Shown in pieces: positions 1 to 6,586 of a stretch of 58,152 nt of DNA. Numbering within the stretch: position 1 is the stretch's first letter; each line of letters opens with the position of its first letter. This DNA is from SIG565 sp045656145. Its GTDB lineage: Bacteria; Bacillota; Clostridia; Oscillospirales; Acutalibacteraceae. Under the pieces are notes generated by a model, which worked only from the letters and a program-made list of their open reading frames with translations, had not been told where the DNA came from and made no database searches. The stretch is from NCBI GenBank assembly GCA_045656145.1, contig JAZOQP010000005.1:1-58152 (forward strand), written 5' to 3'. The translations under genes were made by a program, and so were the position numbers.

Positions 1-660
1 GATAAGACCATCGCCTTGGCTAATCTTCTTTAACCTCTGTGCTTGGGATAAATTCGGAGTAGCTTCGCAAACCTCAATTACCTCAACCAAATCGGCTTGT
101 TCGGTATCGTTTAAGAAGGAAAGCTCCACTGCAGGTGTGAATGCTATCTTGCCTTCATCAACCATATCCAATAGCGGTTTTATGAGGTTGGTTAAGCGGA
201 TAAATCTTTTTACTTGGGTGGCACTGTCGTCATTAGATACTTGCTCGGCAGACAACTTTAGACCAACTTGGTCGGAGGTTAAATCAGCGCGTTTTCCTTG
301 ATGGGATAGCGCATCCATTTTCATCTTGTATGCAAACGCTTTTTCACTCGGTAGAATATGCTCACGGTGCAGGTTACTATCCACCAAAGCAATAATGGCT
401 TTCTCGTGACTGATAGCATAAATCAAGGCAGGAACTGACTCCAGTCCTGCCTTTTTTGCTGCAAATATTCGTCTGTGTCCCGAGATGATTTCGTAATCAC
501 CAGTGTCCTCAATCGGTCGTACCACAACGGGACTTAATATCCCGTTTTCCTTGATGCTTAGTGCCAACGCTTCCATTTCTTCATTGTCGGCCACTTTGTA
601 GGGATGACCTTCAAATTCCTTTAGGTTCTCAATTTTCAAAACAGTAATTTTATCGTTCAT
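1..660 (-). CDS. ParB/RepB/Spo0J-family partition-like protein (3' end outside window)
   Basis: The first 220 codons are present and the reading frame runs off the window edge. The N-terminal half has the ParB nuclease-like fold signatures: a motif like PVVVRP near residues 43-48 and the ISGHRR box near 58-63, followed by an HTH-like region (about 115-200). Chromosomal ParB acts in segregation by binding parS and CTP. Mobile-element ParB-like proteins are common in Clostridia ICEs and plasmids, where they may act in maintenance or transfer regulation. It is the last visible gene of a minus-strand run with three small DNA-binding proteins. The ATG at 658-660 overlaps the end of the preceding gene by 11 nt, suggesting translational coupling. 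The family is certain; the role on this element is inferred. Confidence 0.85.
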   Translation of the reverse strand, partial: MNDKITVLKIENLKEFEGHPYKVADNEEMEALALSIKENGILSPVVVRPIEDTGDYEIISGHRRIFAAKKAGLESVPALIYAISHEKAIIALVDSNLHREHILPSEKAFAYKMKMDALSHQGKRADLTSDQVGLKLSAEQVSNDDSATQVKRFIRLTNLIKPLLDMVDEGKIAFTPAVELSFLNDTEQADLVEVIEVCEATPNLSQAQRLKKISQGDGLI

Positions 661-826
661 TTATATACTCCTTTTCTTTTTCAAATTTTAATTCGTTTGT
701 AATAACAAGCTGTCTCAAATATTCAGATATAGTTAGGTTGTTTTGTTTAGCGTGGTGCAAAATGCGTTGTTTTTCAAAGCGCGTTACCCGAATATTTACA
801 ATACTATCTCTTTTCTTTTTAGCCAT
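650..826 (-). CDS. Small ribbon-helix-helix DNA-binding protein (58 aa)
   Basis: This 58-residue frame opens with ATG at 824-826 behind a GAGGATAAA-like ribosome site and ends at TAA 650-652 inside the start of the ParB-like gene. A basic N-terminus (MAKKKR) is followed by a beta strand (SIVNIRV) and two helices with the NLTISEYLRQL pattern typical of ribbon-helix-helix (Arc/MobC-like) proteins. It overlaps the gene before it by 8 nt and the ParB gene after it by 11 nt, so the run looks like one translationally coupled operon. It resembles the two larger neighbours in the same fold region. It may be an accessory relaxosome or autoregulatory protein. The fold is fairly clear; function is inferred from context. 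Confidence 0.7.
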   Translation of the reverse strand: MAKKKRDSIVNIRVTRFEKQRILHHAKQNNLTISEYLRQLVITNELKFEKEKEYINER

Positions 827-1163
827 AATATTTATCCTCCTTATACCATTTCCATATAAAACCTTTGTCTAACCCAAATTCAACCTTTGTAATCCAACTG
901 CGATAATACTTTAATTTTTGCAGTTGGTTAGAATTTTTACCATCACCGAACAGTATCAGTAAGTGAATATGGTTTCTAATTAAATCTAAGGTCCTAAAAA
1001 CGGTGTGCAATTCTTCAGATATTTTTCCGTCGGGCATTACACCATGAATAAGCTTTCTGACATAGGTTTGTCGGGGTAGTCCTGACATTTCAACCTTTTC
1101 ATTTAAGGCGTGGAACTCTTCATCTGAAAGCCTAACAATAATTCCTTTTTGCTTATGATTCAT
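819..1163 (-). CDS. MobC-like plasmid mobilisation / ribbon-helix-helix protein
   Basis: A 114-aa protein whose N-terminal 45 residues form the ribbon-helix-helix signature (GIIVRLSDEEFHAL, then SGLPRQTYVRKLIHG). This is the layout of MobC-type accessory proteins, which bind oriT and help the relaxase open DNA. The C-terminal 60 residues are predicted helical, with an unusual aromatic tail. Start ATG 1161-1163 has a GAAGGAATT-like ribosome site. It lies between another RHH protein upstream (1184-1507) and a third downstream, all on the minus strand. No relaxase (MobA/MobL) is visible, although one could lie beyond position 1. Family assignment is good; target site unknown. Confidence 0.75.
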   Translation of the reverse strand: MNHKQKGIIVRLSDEEFHALNEKVEMSGLPRQTYVRKLIHGVMPDGKISEELHTVFRTLDLIRNHIHLLILFGDGKNSNQLQKLKYYRSWITKVEFGLDKGFIWKWYKEDKYYG

Positions 1164-1183
1164 AATAAATTCCTTCTTTCTTT

Positions 1184-1507
1184 TTAATTTTCTTTGTCAT
1201 AATCGTAGTCGATTGTTTCGGCAACCAACTTTTTAAGCTCAACCATATTTTCATCGAGCTTTACCATATCGATTGATTTTGTTTTGCAAAAGTGCTTTTC
1301 TATTTGTTTTAAGTTTTCTTCAATAGGTTTCAAGCCTTCTACAAGCGGTTTAAGCTCGGTTGATGGGCAAGGCACTATAACTGCTTCTTTAAACAATTTA
1401 CGAAGATAGTCCTGCCTGTTAAGACCACTTTTATTAACTTGTCTTTCAAGCCACATGGACTCTTTGGATTCGAGCCTTAAGATAAAGCTTTGCATTTTTT
1501 GAGACAT
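1184..1507 (-). CDS. MobC-like ribbon-helix-helix protein, first gene of the mob run
   Basis: A 107-aa protein with an N-terminal RHH motif (SFILRLESKES, then SGLNRQDYLRKL) closely parallel to the next gene. A predicted coiled-coil C-terminal half (residues 50-95, rich in E/K/L) could mediate oligomerisation. ATG at 1505-1507 follows a GAAAGGAGGAAAC-type ribosome site, very strong. It is the first gene after a 600-nt leader containing a promoter near 2106-2135 and several hairpins, so it probably heads the transcript 1507 to 1. It is likely an accessory mobilisation protein or repressor of the run. Exact function cannot be read from sequence. Confidence 0.72.
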   Translation of the reverse strand: MSQKMQSFILRLESKESMWLERQVNKSGLNRQDYLRKLFKEAVIVPCPSTELKPLVEGLKPIEENLKQIEKHFCKTKSIDMVKLDENMVELKKLVAETIDYDYDKEN

Positions 1508-1559
1508 AATTGTTTCCTCCTTTCCTTCGGGGTGTTAGGGGTTGAAAACCCTTAAAGGT

Positions 1560-1660
1560 GCGCTTGTGATATCCAAGCGCGATGCTTGCGAAGACGATGC
1601 CATCACGAAGTGATGCCGTCCCATCAAGGCGCCTTGAAAAAATAAAGCATGTTGCTTTAT
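1560..1660. other. Cluster of four consecutive inverted repeats (candidate oriT or regulatory leader)
   Basis: Within about 100 bp there are four inverted repeats: 1560-1566/1574-1580 (GCGCTTG/CAAGCGC, perfect), an imperfect one around 1595-1620 with a CATCAC-GAA-GTGATG core, the 12-bp palindrome CAAGGCGCCTTG at 1625-1636, and 1642-1649/1653-1660 (ATAAAGCA/TGCTTTAT, perfect). They lie just upstream of the MobC-like genes, where mobilisable elements often carry oriT. No nic consensus was recognised, so oriT is only a hypothesis; the alternative is a structured RNA leader. Confidence 0.4.
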
Positions 1661-1887
1661 AAGTGTTATTTGCCACCTCCCTTAAACGGTAAATTGGTTT
1701 TTTGCCGTTCTATCCGAATGTCGTTCCTGTCCCGGAATCTCACCGCAACGTTGTTTCGCTCGCTTGAATTTTGAGCAAGGTCATCGCAAAATCATATCCC
1801 CATCGGACGGCTATTCAGTTGTCAGGGTTCTTTTCTTAAAATGAGATTGTTGTATATATGTATCTTTCTTTGAAGACAAAATAAAAA

Positions 1888-1959
1888 AGCCGATACATAG
1901 GTAACACGAACAAGCGGGAGCAATGCTCTCGCTTAAATCCGATGTTCTATGTATCGACT
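1888..1959 (-). terminator. Nested stem-loop followed by T-run in the mob leader (attenuator-like)
   Basis: An outer 13-bp stem with one mismatch (1888-1900 against 1947-1959, core CGATACATAG/CTATGTATCG) encloses an inner hairpin (1912-1921 against 1925-1934, AAGCGGGAGC/GCTCTCGCTT with one wobble). Read on the minus strand the outer stem is followed by TTTTTTATTTT. It lies between the promoter at 2106-2135 and the first mob gene, so transcripts would have to pass it. It may attenuate mob expression. Confidence 0.5.
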
Positions 1960-2105
1960 TTGAAATTCAAAGACGAGGACTGTAAAATCAGCCTTCTCTG
2001 CCAACAGTCCCGTAGCATTTGTGAAGGCGGTGGCATAAGCCACGAATGTTATGTCTTAACACATCTTCATATTAAGTTGTAAATGCCGAAAATTCAGCAT
2101 TTTAT

Positions 2106-2135
2106 ATTATAACAGAACAAATGTTCGTTTGTCAA
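2106..2135 (-). promoter_or_regulatory. Sigma-70-type promoter with LexA-like box in the spacer
   Basis: On the minus strand TTGACA (2130-2135) and TATAAT (2106-2111) are both perfect, with 18 nt between them. The spacer contains GAACATTTGTTC (2115-2126), preceded on the minus strand by C. This closely matches the Gram-positive LexA/SOS box (CGAAC-N4-GTTC). A repressor bound here would cover the promoter that drives the mob run. LexA control is an inference from this match. Confidence 0.65.
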
Positions 2136-2224
2136 GAACTTTTTTTATTTTTTTAGATGATGGTTAAAACAATCACCACTGAGTTAAAGTTTTTGAGTTT
2201 TATAAAAACTGCACAAATAAAAAA

Positions 2225-2261
2225 GCCGCCACACAGCACCTAAAAGATGCCGTATGACGAC
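2225..2261 (-). terminator. Rho-independent terminator after the 529-aa gene
   Basis: A 17-nt stem (2225-2241 against 2245-2261) with several G-U pairs and one mismatch is followed on the minus strand by a TTTTTTATTT run. It sits downstream of the gene ending at 2319 and separates it from the mob promoter. Confidence 0.7.
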
Positions 2262-2318
2262 TGTACAAAACAGATTTTTAGTAATCTTTATCATCGTTGA
2301 ACATAACAAGATTCTCTT

Positions 2319-3908
2319 TTATTGATTGCTATCTGAAATCGTTTGGACTATATCTAATATGACTTCAGATGCGTGTTTTTTATAAATTATATTGGGATAT
2401 TTATCAACGACAATATTTTCGATTTCCGTAAACAACTCTATAGCTTTATTTATGCATTGCATCGCCAATTTAGTGTTATTGATTTCAACACCTCTGTGCA
2501 ACATAAGATTTATCGCCATCTGATATGATGTGGCGTAATGTTCAAAAAGATTCTCGTTTTCACTTATTAAATCCATAAATTGTTCGACACTAATATCAAG
2601 GTTACAATACGAAAAATAAATTCTTAATACTTCTGCAATGTCACCGGTTTCTGGATCAACATTGAAAGCAATTACAAAGCATAGTGAATTCAAAAAATCA
2701 CCAACCATAGAATCAGGTTCTAATCCGTGTGGATTGTTAACATATAATTCCTCAACTAATTTCGAAAATTCTGAAATATGATCATCGCTACTTATACAAA
2801 GCATATCGGATTCATCTTGTTCTCTCGCAACGTCACTATCAATAGATGTTATAAATTTTTCATCATAAGCATTAAAATCAGTTTTGCACTCGTTTCCATT
2901 TAGTAAATCTAAAACAGGCTGTTTTTGAACTTCAATAAGTTCTTTGCGAATTGGCACAGGACCATAAATAAAGTAAAGGTCCCCGTCTTCTAATCCACAC
3001 TTAGTAAAAAGATGATAATCTGTATAGATTTGCGGGAAGGTTGTCCAATCTAGTAAACTCATTTTTCGTCTGTTAGCACTGTAGACATGAAAACCAGTAA
3101 ATTCTGTATTTGGGAAATATGTATCTGCTTGTGCCCGAGTATACTCATCCTTAATATTTTCTTGATTGAATTTTCTGTGATACTGCAAAACTTTATGGAA
3201 CAAATTGCTTATATCATAGCTTTCTTGTTTCAAACCTAAAATTTTAAATATACTCATTATGTTAGCTACTGCATAGCCGTACAGTTCTTCCGTGCAATCA
3301 AAATTCCAAGATTCATTATAGATATTCATTATCATTTGTGGCCAAGAAAGAATTTCAAAATATCTTTTCAAAGCACAAACAAAGTTGCCTTGCATCATAT
3401 ACAACTCAGCATCTATAGATAAAAGTAAATATTTATTACCTATGCCAGAAGGTAAAGTGTGTGCACGCGGCAAAGTCTTTTCAATATAATAACGACATTC
3501 TTCGATAAAATACAATTCAGCCTCACCATTTTTATCATAAAAAGAATTAAAACCCAATATGCCAATAAGATTTTCTATCATTCGAATATTTAAAGAGAGG
3601 CTATTAGGATTTGATTTGAGTTGACTTAAAATATTTTGTCTATTATCGAGTTCGCGGCCCTCTTCACATAATTCGGTATATTCTGTTGATAGCTCGGAGT
3701 TTATATCGAATTGATATTTGTATTTATATGGCGGTATAGTTTTATTTATTTTTCTAACAAAATTGAATATTTTTTCACTGTCTAAATTGCCATAAGCAAT
3801 TTGTTGGTTTTCTATATTTTTGCGAGTTTTTTCCGCATCAATTTCCTTTTTAACTTCTTTTGCGGTATCTACAACTGCTTTTGCAAATAAAAAATCCCAA
3901 AAACCCAT
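2319..3908 (-). CDS. Hypothetical protein, 529 aa, unknown family
   Basis: Not recognised. The protein begins MGFWDFLFAKAVVDTAKEVKKEID, a short amphipathic/hydrophobic N-terminus followed by a charged helix that could touch the membrane. The rest is soluble and largely helical (for example 90-240 and 440-525, possibly TPR-like helical repeats), with a more mixed central part around 270-330. No catalytic motif is evident. It follows the small EF-hand-like membrane protein gene by 24 nt on the same strand and ends in a terminator, so the two probably form one transcript. AT-rich composition and its place between mob genes and a toxin/R-M region suggest an accessory cargo gene, perhaps defensive. 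That is inference from location only. Confidence 0.6.
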   Translation of the reverse strand: MGFWDFLFAKAVVDTAKEVKKEIDAEKTRKNIENQQIAYGNLDSEKIFNFVRKINKTIPPYKYKYQFDINSELSTEYTELCEEGRELDNRQNILSQLKSNPNSLSLNIRMIENLIGILGFNSFYDKNGEAELYFIEECRYYIEKTLPRAHTLPSGIGNKYLLLSIDAELYMMQGNFVCALKRYFEILSWPQMIMNIYNESWNFDCTEELYGYAVANIMSIFKILGLKQESYDISNLFHKVLQYHRKFNQENIKDEYTRAQADTYFPNTEFTGFHVYSANRRKMSLLDWTTFPQIYTDYHLFTKCGLEDGDLYFIYGPVPIRKELIEVQKQPVLDLLNGNECKTDFNAYDEKFITSIDSDVAREQDESDMLCISSDDHISEFSKLVEELYVNNPHGLEPDSMVGDFLNSLCFVIAFNVDPETGDIAEVLRIYFSYCNLDISVEQFMDLISENENLFEHYATSYQMAINLMLHRGVEINNTKLAMQCINKAIELFTEIENIVVDKYPNIIYKKHASEVILDIVQTISDSNQ

Positions 3909-3932
3909 TAAAATTTTCTCCTTTAAATTAAT

Positions 3933-4283
3933 TTATTTGGCTCTGTTTGAAAATCCAAAAATCCATGCTGCTAGTAAAATAAAAGTAAGTATTATACCAA
4001 ATCCTATTCCTTCACCATCAGCATAAATAAACGTGTTTATAATTGGCATAAAACATCCAACTAATGCTAATATCCAACCGAAAATTCCCCAAGCACAATG
4101 AATTTTAGGTGGCTCATCGGTAGTGTTTTTTATTGGCTGGTATCTGCCAGATGTATGATTTTTATTTCTCATAATTCTATTAAAATCATCGCAATCGTTC
4201 ATATACTCACCGAAACTTACCTTACCATCATTATCAAAGTCTGCCTGTTTTCCGGTTAAGAAACTAAAATCATCATCAATCAT
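3933..4283 (-). CDS. Small membrane protein with N-terminal EF-hand-like loop
   Basis: A 116-aa protein. Residues 15-27 read DFDNDGKVSFGEY, a good calcium-binding EF-hand-type loop (D-x-D-x-D-G-x-V-x-x-x-E). A polar linker (30-60) precedes two predicted membrane helices (about 64-85 and 92-111) and a short basic tail. ATG 4281-4283 has an AGAGGG ribosome site 7 nt upstream. It is in the same direction as, and 24 nt ahead of, the 529-aa gene, so a functional pair is plausible. The single EF-hand facing the cytoplasm or outside cannot be decided here. No known family was recognised. Confidence 0.65.
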   Translation of the reverse strand: MIDDDFSFLTGKQADFDNDGKVSFGEYMNDCDDFNRIMRNKNHTSGRYQPIKNTTDEPPKIHCAWGIFGWILALVGCFMPIINTFIYADGEGIGFGIILTFILLAAWIFGFSNRAK

Positions 4284-4504
4284 AATTACACCCTCTCTTT
4301 TATTCTAACTCAATTATAAAAAATTTATTGTCCTATAAAACGGACTTAAAGAGGACGAATTTACTCTTTTTTCACTTTTTATAAACTCATCGTCTATGCA
4401 TTATGAAAGTTCTTATAGTTCAGTAAATAACAATTATTACATTCGTTTAACGCCCTAACCATTGTTTTTGTTTTAAAACTTTTTATTGTTATATATAATG
4501 CCAA
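4284..4504. other. Intergenic gap between mazF-like gene and EF-hand gene
   Basis: No gene is seen. A TATAAT-like hexamer on the minus strand (4313-4318) could be the -10 for the gene starting at 4283, but no convincing -35 accompanies it. The stretch is very AT-rich with no strong hairpin. Confidence 0.4.
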
Positions 4505-4852
4505 TCAACAAACACCCAAACTAACCATAAGCTTATAACCAATATCTTTAATTTTTTCTTCGTTCTTAATTACTCCTAAGCGTTTCACAATTAAAGATTT
4601 GTCTATTGTCATAGGCTGTTCGCACAAAACAGTAGATGGTTTTATGACTCCATCTTCTGGCCACAAAACAACATGCGTCGGCATATATTTTTTTAGCTTT
4701 GATGTTATTGGGCAAATAACTGTAGTCGGCGAATTGATATTCCCAATATCATTTTGCATTATAACACCGGGACGTATACCATTTTGTGCCGAACCTACAT
4801 TTTTACTTAAATCTATTAAATATATTTCTCCGCGATAAATTTGATTCTCTAT
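4505..4852 (-). CDS. MazF/PemK-family endoribonuclease toxin lacking a normal start codon
   Basis: The frame encodes the MazF core: IYRGEIYLIDL, then RPGVIMQNDIGN, SPTTVICPITSK and PTHVVL, the conserved order in MazF/NdoA mRNA interferases. About 115 codons fit the usual family length only if translation starts near the ATA at 4850-4852. Upstream in frame there is a TGA, and no ATG, GTG or TTG occurs before an internal ATG at 4757-4759, which would delete the conserved N-terminal strand. An AGAGGAG ribosome site lies 9 nt before the ATA, the spacing expected of a real start. The ATG overlapping the upstream stop (4857-4859) is out of frame. Either a rare ATA start is used, a +1 shift occurs, or the start codon has been lost. 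The gene overlaps the HTH/PolC-like gene's end in the same transcript; no separate MazE-type antitoxin is visible. Confidence 0.72.
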   Translation of the reverse strand: MENQIYRGEIYLIDLSKNVGSAQNGIRPGVIMQNDIGNINSPTTVICPITSKLKKYMPTHVVLWPEDGVIKPSTVLCEQPMTIDKSLIVKRLGVIKNEEKIKDIGYKLMVSLGVC

Positions 4853-4858
4853 ATATCA

Positions 4859-6361
4859 TTACTCCTCTTTTAATTTTATATATTTTTCACTTATTTCTTT
4901 AAATGCTTCAGGAAATTTAATTTTATACCACATTAAAATTAAGGATTCTTTTAAAATAGCCGTGCCATGTGCTTTTGGGAATAAATACATGATTTTTTGT
5001 ATCGACTCAATAAACCATTCCTCACACTCTATGTTTATTAGCAAGGCTTTAATATCTTCAGAGATACCTTTCCTTGCATAAATTCCTTTTCTAACATCTT
5101 CTGTTATTTTTAAAGGAATTCCAATATCGGATATATTTTTATTTAAGCACCTGCTTCTGATGTAATCAAAAACATCTTCTCTAAAAGCCAAAGTATCTTT
5201 TAATTTATGACCTTTAGATAATAAAACATCTGCATTGTCTTCGAATGCGCCTGTCGCGTGAGCTAGCCCATCTAACTTAAGTAAATCCCCAAAAGAATTA
5301 GGGGTATATGTTTTTATCATTTCTTTTAAAACCTTTGAACCAAAATCACACACATTATCAGTATAATTGTTTTTAAATGCTTCTAAAATTATCTTGTCAG
5401 AAAAGTTGATATATTTGTAAGAAAACCCAGTAATACTAGAAAGCTCTTTAATAATATCCAATGTGCTATTTTTTAATATATTAAACGATGGATATTTATA
5501 AAACTTTTCAAACTGTTCTTCTAAGGTGATTTCAGAACCATCAACAACTTCAGAATTGGTTTTATCGACAACAATAATTTTTTCCCTGGCTATGGAATTA
5601 CTTGAAACATATAAAATTTTATTACCTTTAAAATAATTTAAAAGTAGTCTTTTTGTTTCATCTGCAATTTCTTTAGGAATACATAAATCAAAATGTGCAC
5701 CTTGATATAATGTTGAGCTAACTGTTTCAAAAGAAATGTTGTGTCCGTCTTTAACAAATGTTGCGCCACAGGAACATTTTTTATCCTCTAAATCCCATCC
5801 ACAATATTCTGTATTAGAGAACTCAACATTATGGCAATTAGGACAATAATAATGCGCCCTTAAAGGATTAACCTCTGTTGCTCCCAACAAATATGCGACG
5901 AACGAAGAGCCTATTGTACCCCACGATCGAACATAGCAACCTTTCGATTCTGCTAATTTATTAATTTCGCTTATCAAATCCCAATAAATAATAATTTCTT
6001 CATCTTTTAGTACAGAAAATTCACTTAAAAAGCGATTTGAAATTTCAATATGATGATTTTCTCTATACTTTTGCTTTAAATTTTTTTGTGCTTTTTGCCA
6101 AATGTCTTTTTTCATAGCAAATACTCCTTTTTCTTTTTCGTCATTAGACGAGTGGTATTTGCAAGCCATAAGTTCGTCAACAGTCACTTCAAGAATATCG
6201 GCAAGTTTATATAACAATTCCGATTTTGGTTTTGCGTAGTTTCTTTCCCACTTTGAAACAGCTTTATCAGTAACTCCGACGAGCTTACCAAGTTGAAATT
6301 GCGATAGGCCACTTCGCTTTCTCAACTTAAAAAGAAATTCACCAAAACTATAGTCTTTCAT
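4859..6361 (-). CDS. Xre-type HTH protein fused to a degenerate PolC (DNA polymerase III alpha)-like core
   Basis: Residues 6-64 (numbered from ATG 6359-6361, ribosome site GTGAGGGA) are a clear Xre helix-turn-helix (SGLSQFQLGKLVGVTDKAVS). From about 115 the protein follows Gram-positive PolC: RSWGTIGSSFVAYLLG and ATEVNPL (145-167), a zinc-ribbon CPNC...CSCG (173-198), VKDGHNISFET, a thumb/finger-like tract (SFGDLLKLDGLAHATG) and YLFPKAHGTA (459-468). The PHP, 3'-exonuclease and OB parts of PolC are absent. From memory PolC has catalytic aspartates in PDIDLNFS; here the equivalent stretch reads AHFDLCIP, keeping at most one, and the later HFDFH motif is not preserved, so polymerase activity is doubtful. 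The stop overlaps the start region of the mazF-like gene (TAATG). It may act as antitoxin/repressor, decoy or sensor of replication. That role is inference. Confidence 0.75.
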   Translation of the reverse strand: MKDYSFGEFLFKLRKRSGLSQFQLGKLVGVTDKAVSKWERNYAKPKSELLYKLADILEVTVDELMACKYHSSNDEKEKGVFAMKKDIWQKAQKNLKQKYRENHHIEISNRFLSEFSVLKDEEIIIYWDLISEINKLAESKGCYVRSWGTIGSSFVAYLLGATEVNPLRAHYYCPNCHNVEFSNTEYCGWDLEDKKCSCGATFVKDGHNISFETVSSTLYQGAHFDLCIPKEIADETKRLLLNYFKGNKILYVSSNSIAREKIIVVDKTNSEVVDGSEITLEEQFEKFYKYPSFNILKNSTLDIIKELSSITGFSYKYINFSDKIILEAFKNNYTDNVCDFGSKVLKEMIKTYTPNSFGDLLKLDGLAHATGAFEDNADVLLSKGHKLKDTLAFREDVFDYIRSRCLNKNISDIGIPLKITEDVRKGIYARKGISEDIKALLINIECEEWFIESIQKIMYLFPKAHGTAILKESLILMWYKIKFPEAFKEISEKYIKLKEE

Positions 6362-6384
6362 AAAATCCCTCACTTGCTAAGTAA

Positions 6385-6413
6385 ATTATACGTTTTTTCA
6401 TTATTGAAAACAA
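6385..6413 (-). promoter_or_regulatory. Promoter of the HTH/PolC-like-mazF operon
   Basis: On the minus strand TTGTTT (6408-6413) and TATAAT (6385-6390) are separated by 17 nt, and the start codon follows 23 nt after the -10. A small perfect inverted repeat CTACC-TAC-GGTAG (6425-6437) lies just upstream and could be an operator for the HTH domain. Confidence 0.6.
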
Positions 6414-6449
6414 CATCATTATCTCTACCTACGGTAGAAATTTGAAAAA

Positions 6450-6494
6450 AATAGCCTTCTTTGTCATTTGAAATATACAACAAAGGAGGCTATT
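6450..6494 (-). terminator. Terminator of the restriction-modification operon
   Basis: A 15-bp stem with one mismatch (6450-6464 against 6480-6494) is followed on the minus strand by TTTTTTTC. It lies downstream of the methyltransferase ending at 6587 and upstream of the HTH/PolC-like promoter, insulating the two units. Confidence 0.8.
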
Positions 6495-6586
6495 TGTATT
6501 GTGTCGGCTAATTTCCATTCAACTCTTAAATTATTACTACTTTAACTTAACTCCCTTTTCTTTTGTGATTAGTCAGAGTTTTTGTT

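Noticed and set aside
1446..1676. 76-aa frame upstream of the first mob gene
   Set aside because: It overlaps the RHH gene by 62 nt, covers the hairpin cluster and has no recognisable protein pattern; the hairpins better explain the stretch.
4836..4842. A-AAT-TTA heptamer in the mazF start region, resembling a -1 slippery site
   Set aside because: It is in the right phase for the upstream ATG, but a -1 shift leads to the wrong frame; +1 would be needed to enter the MazF frame.
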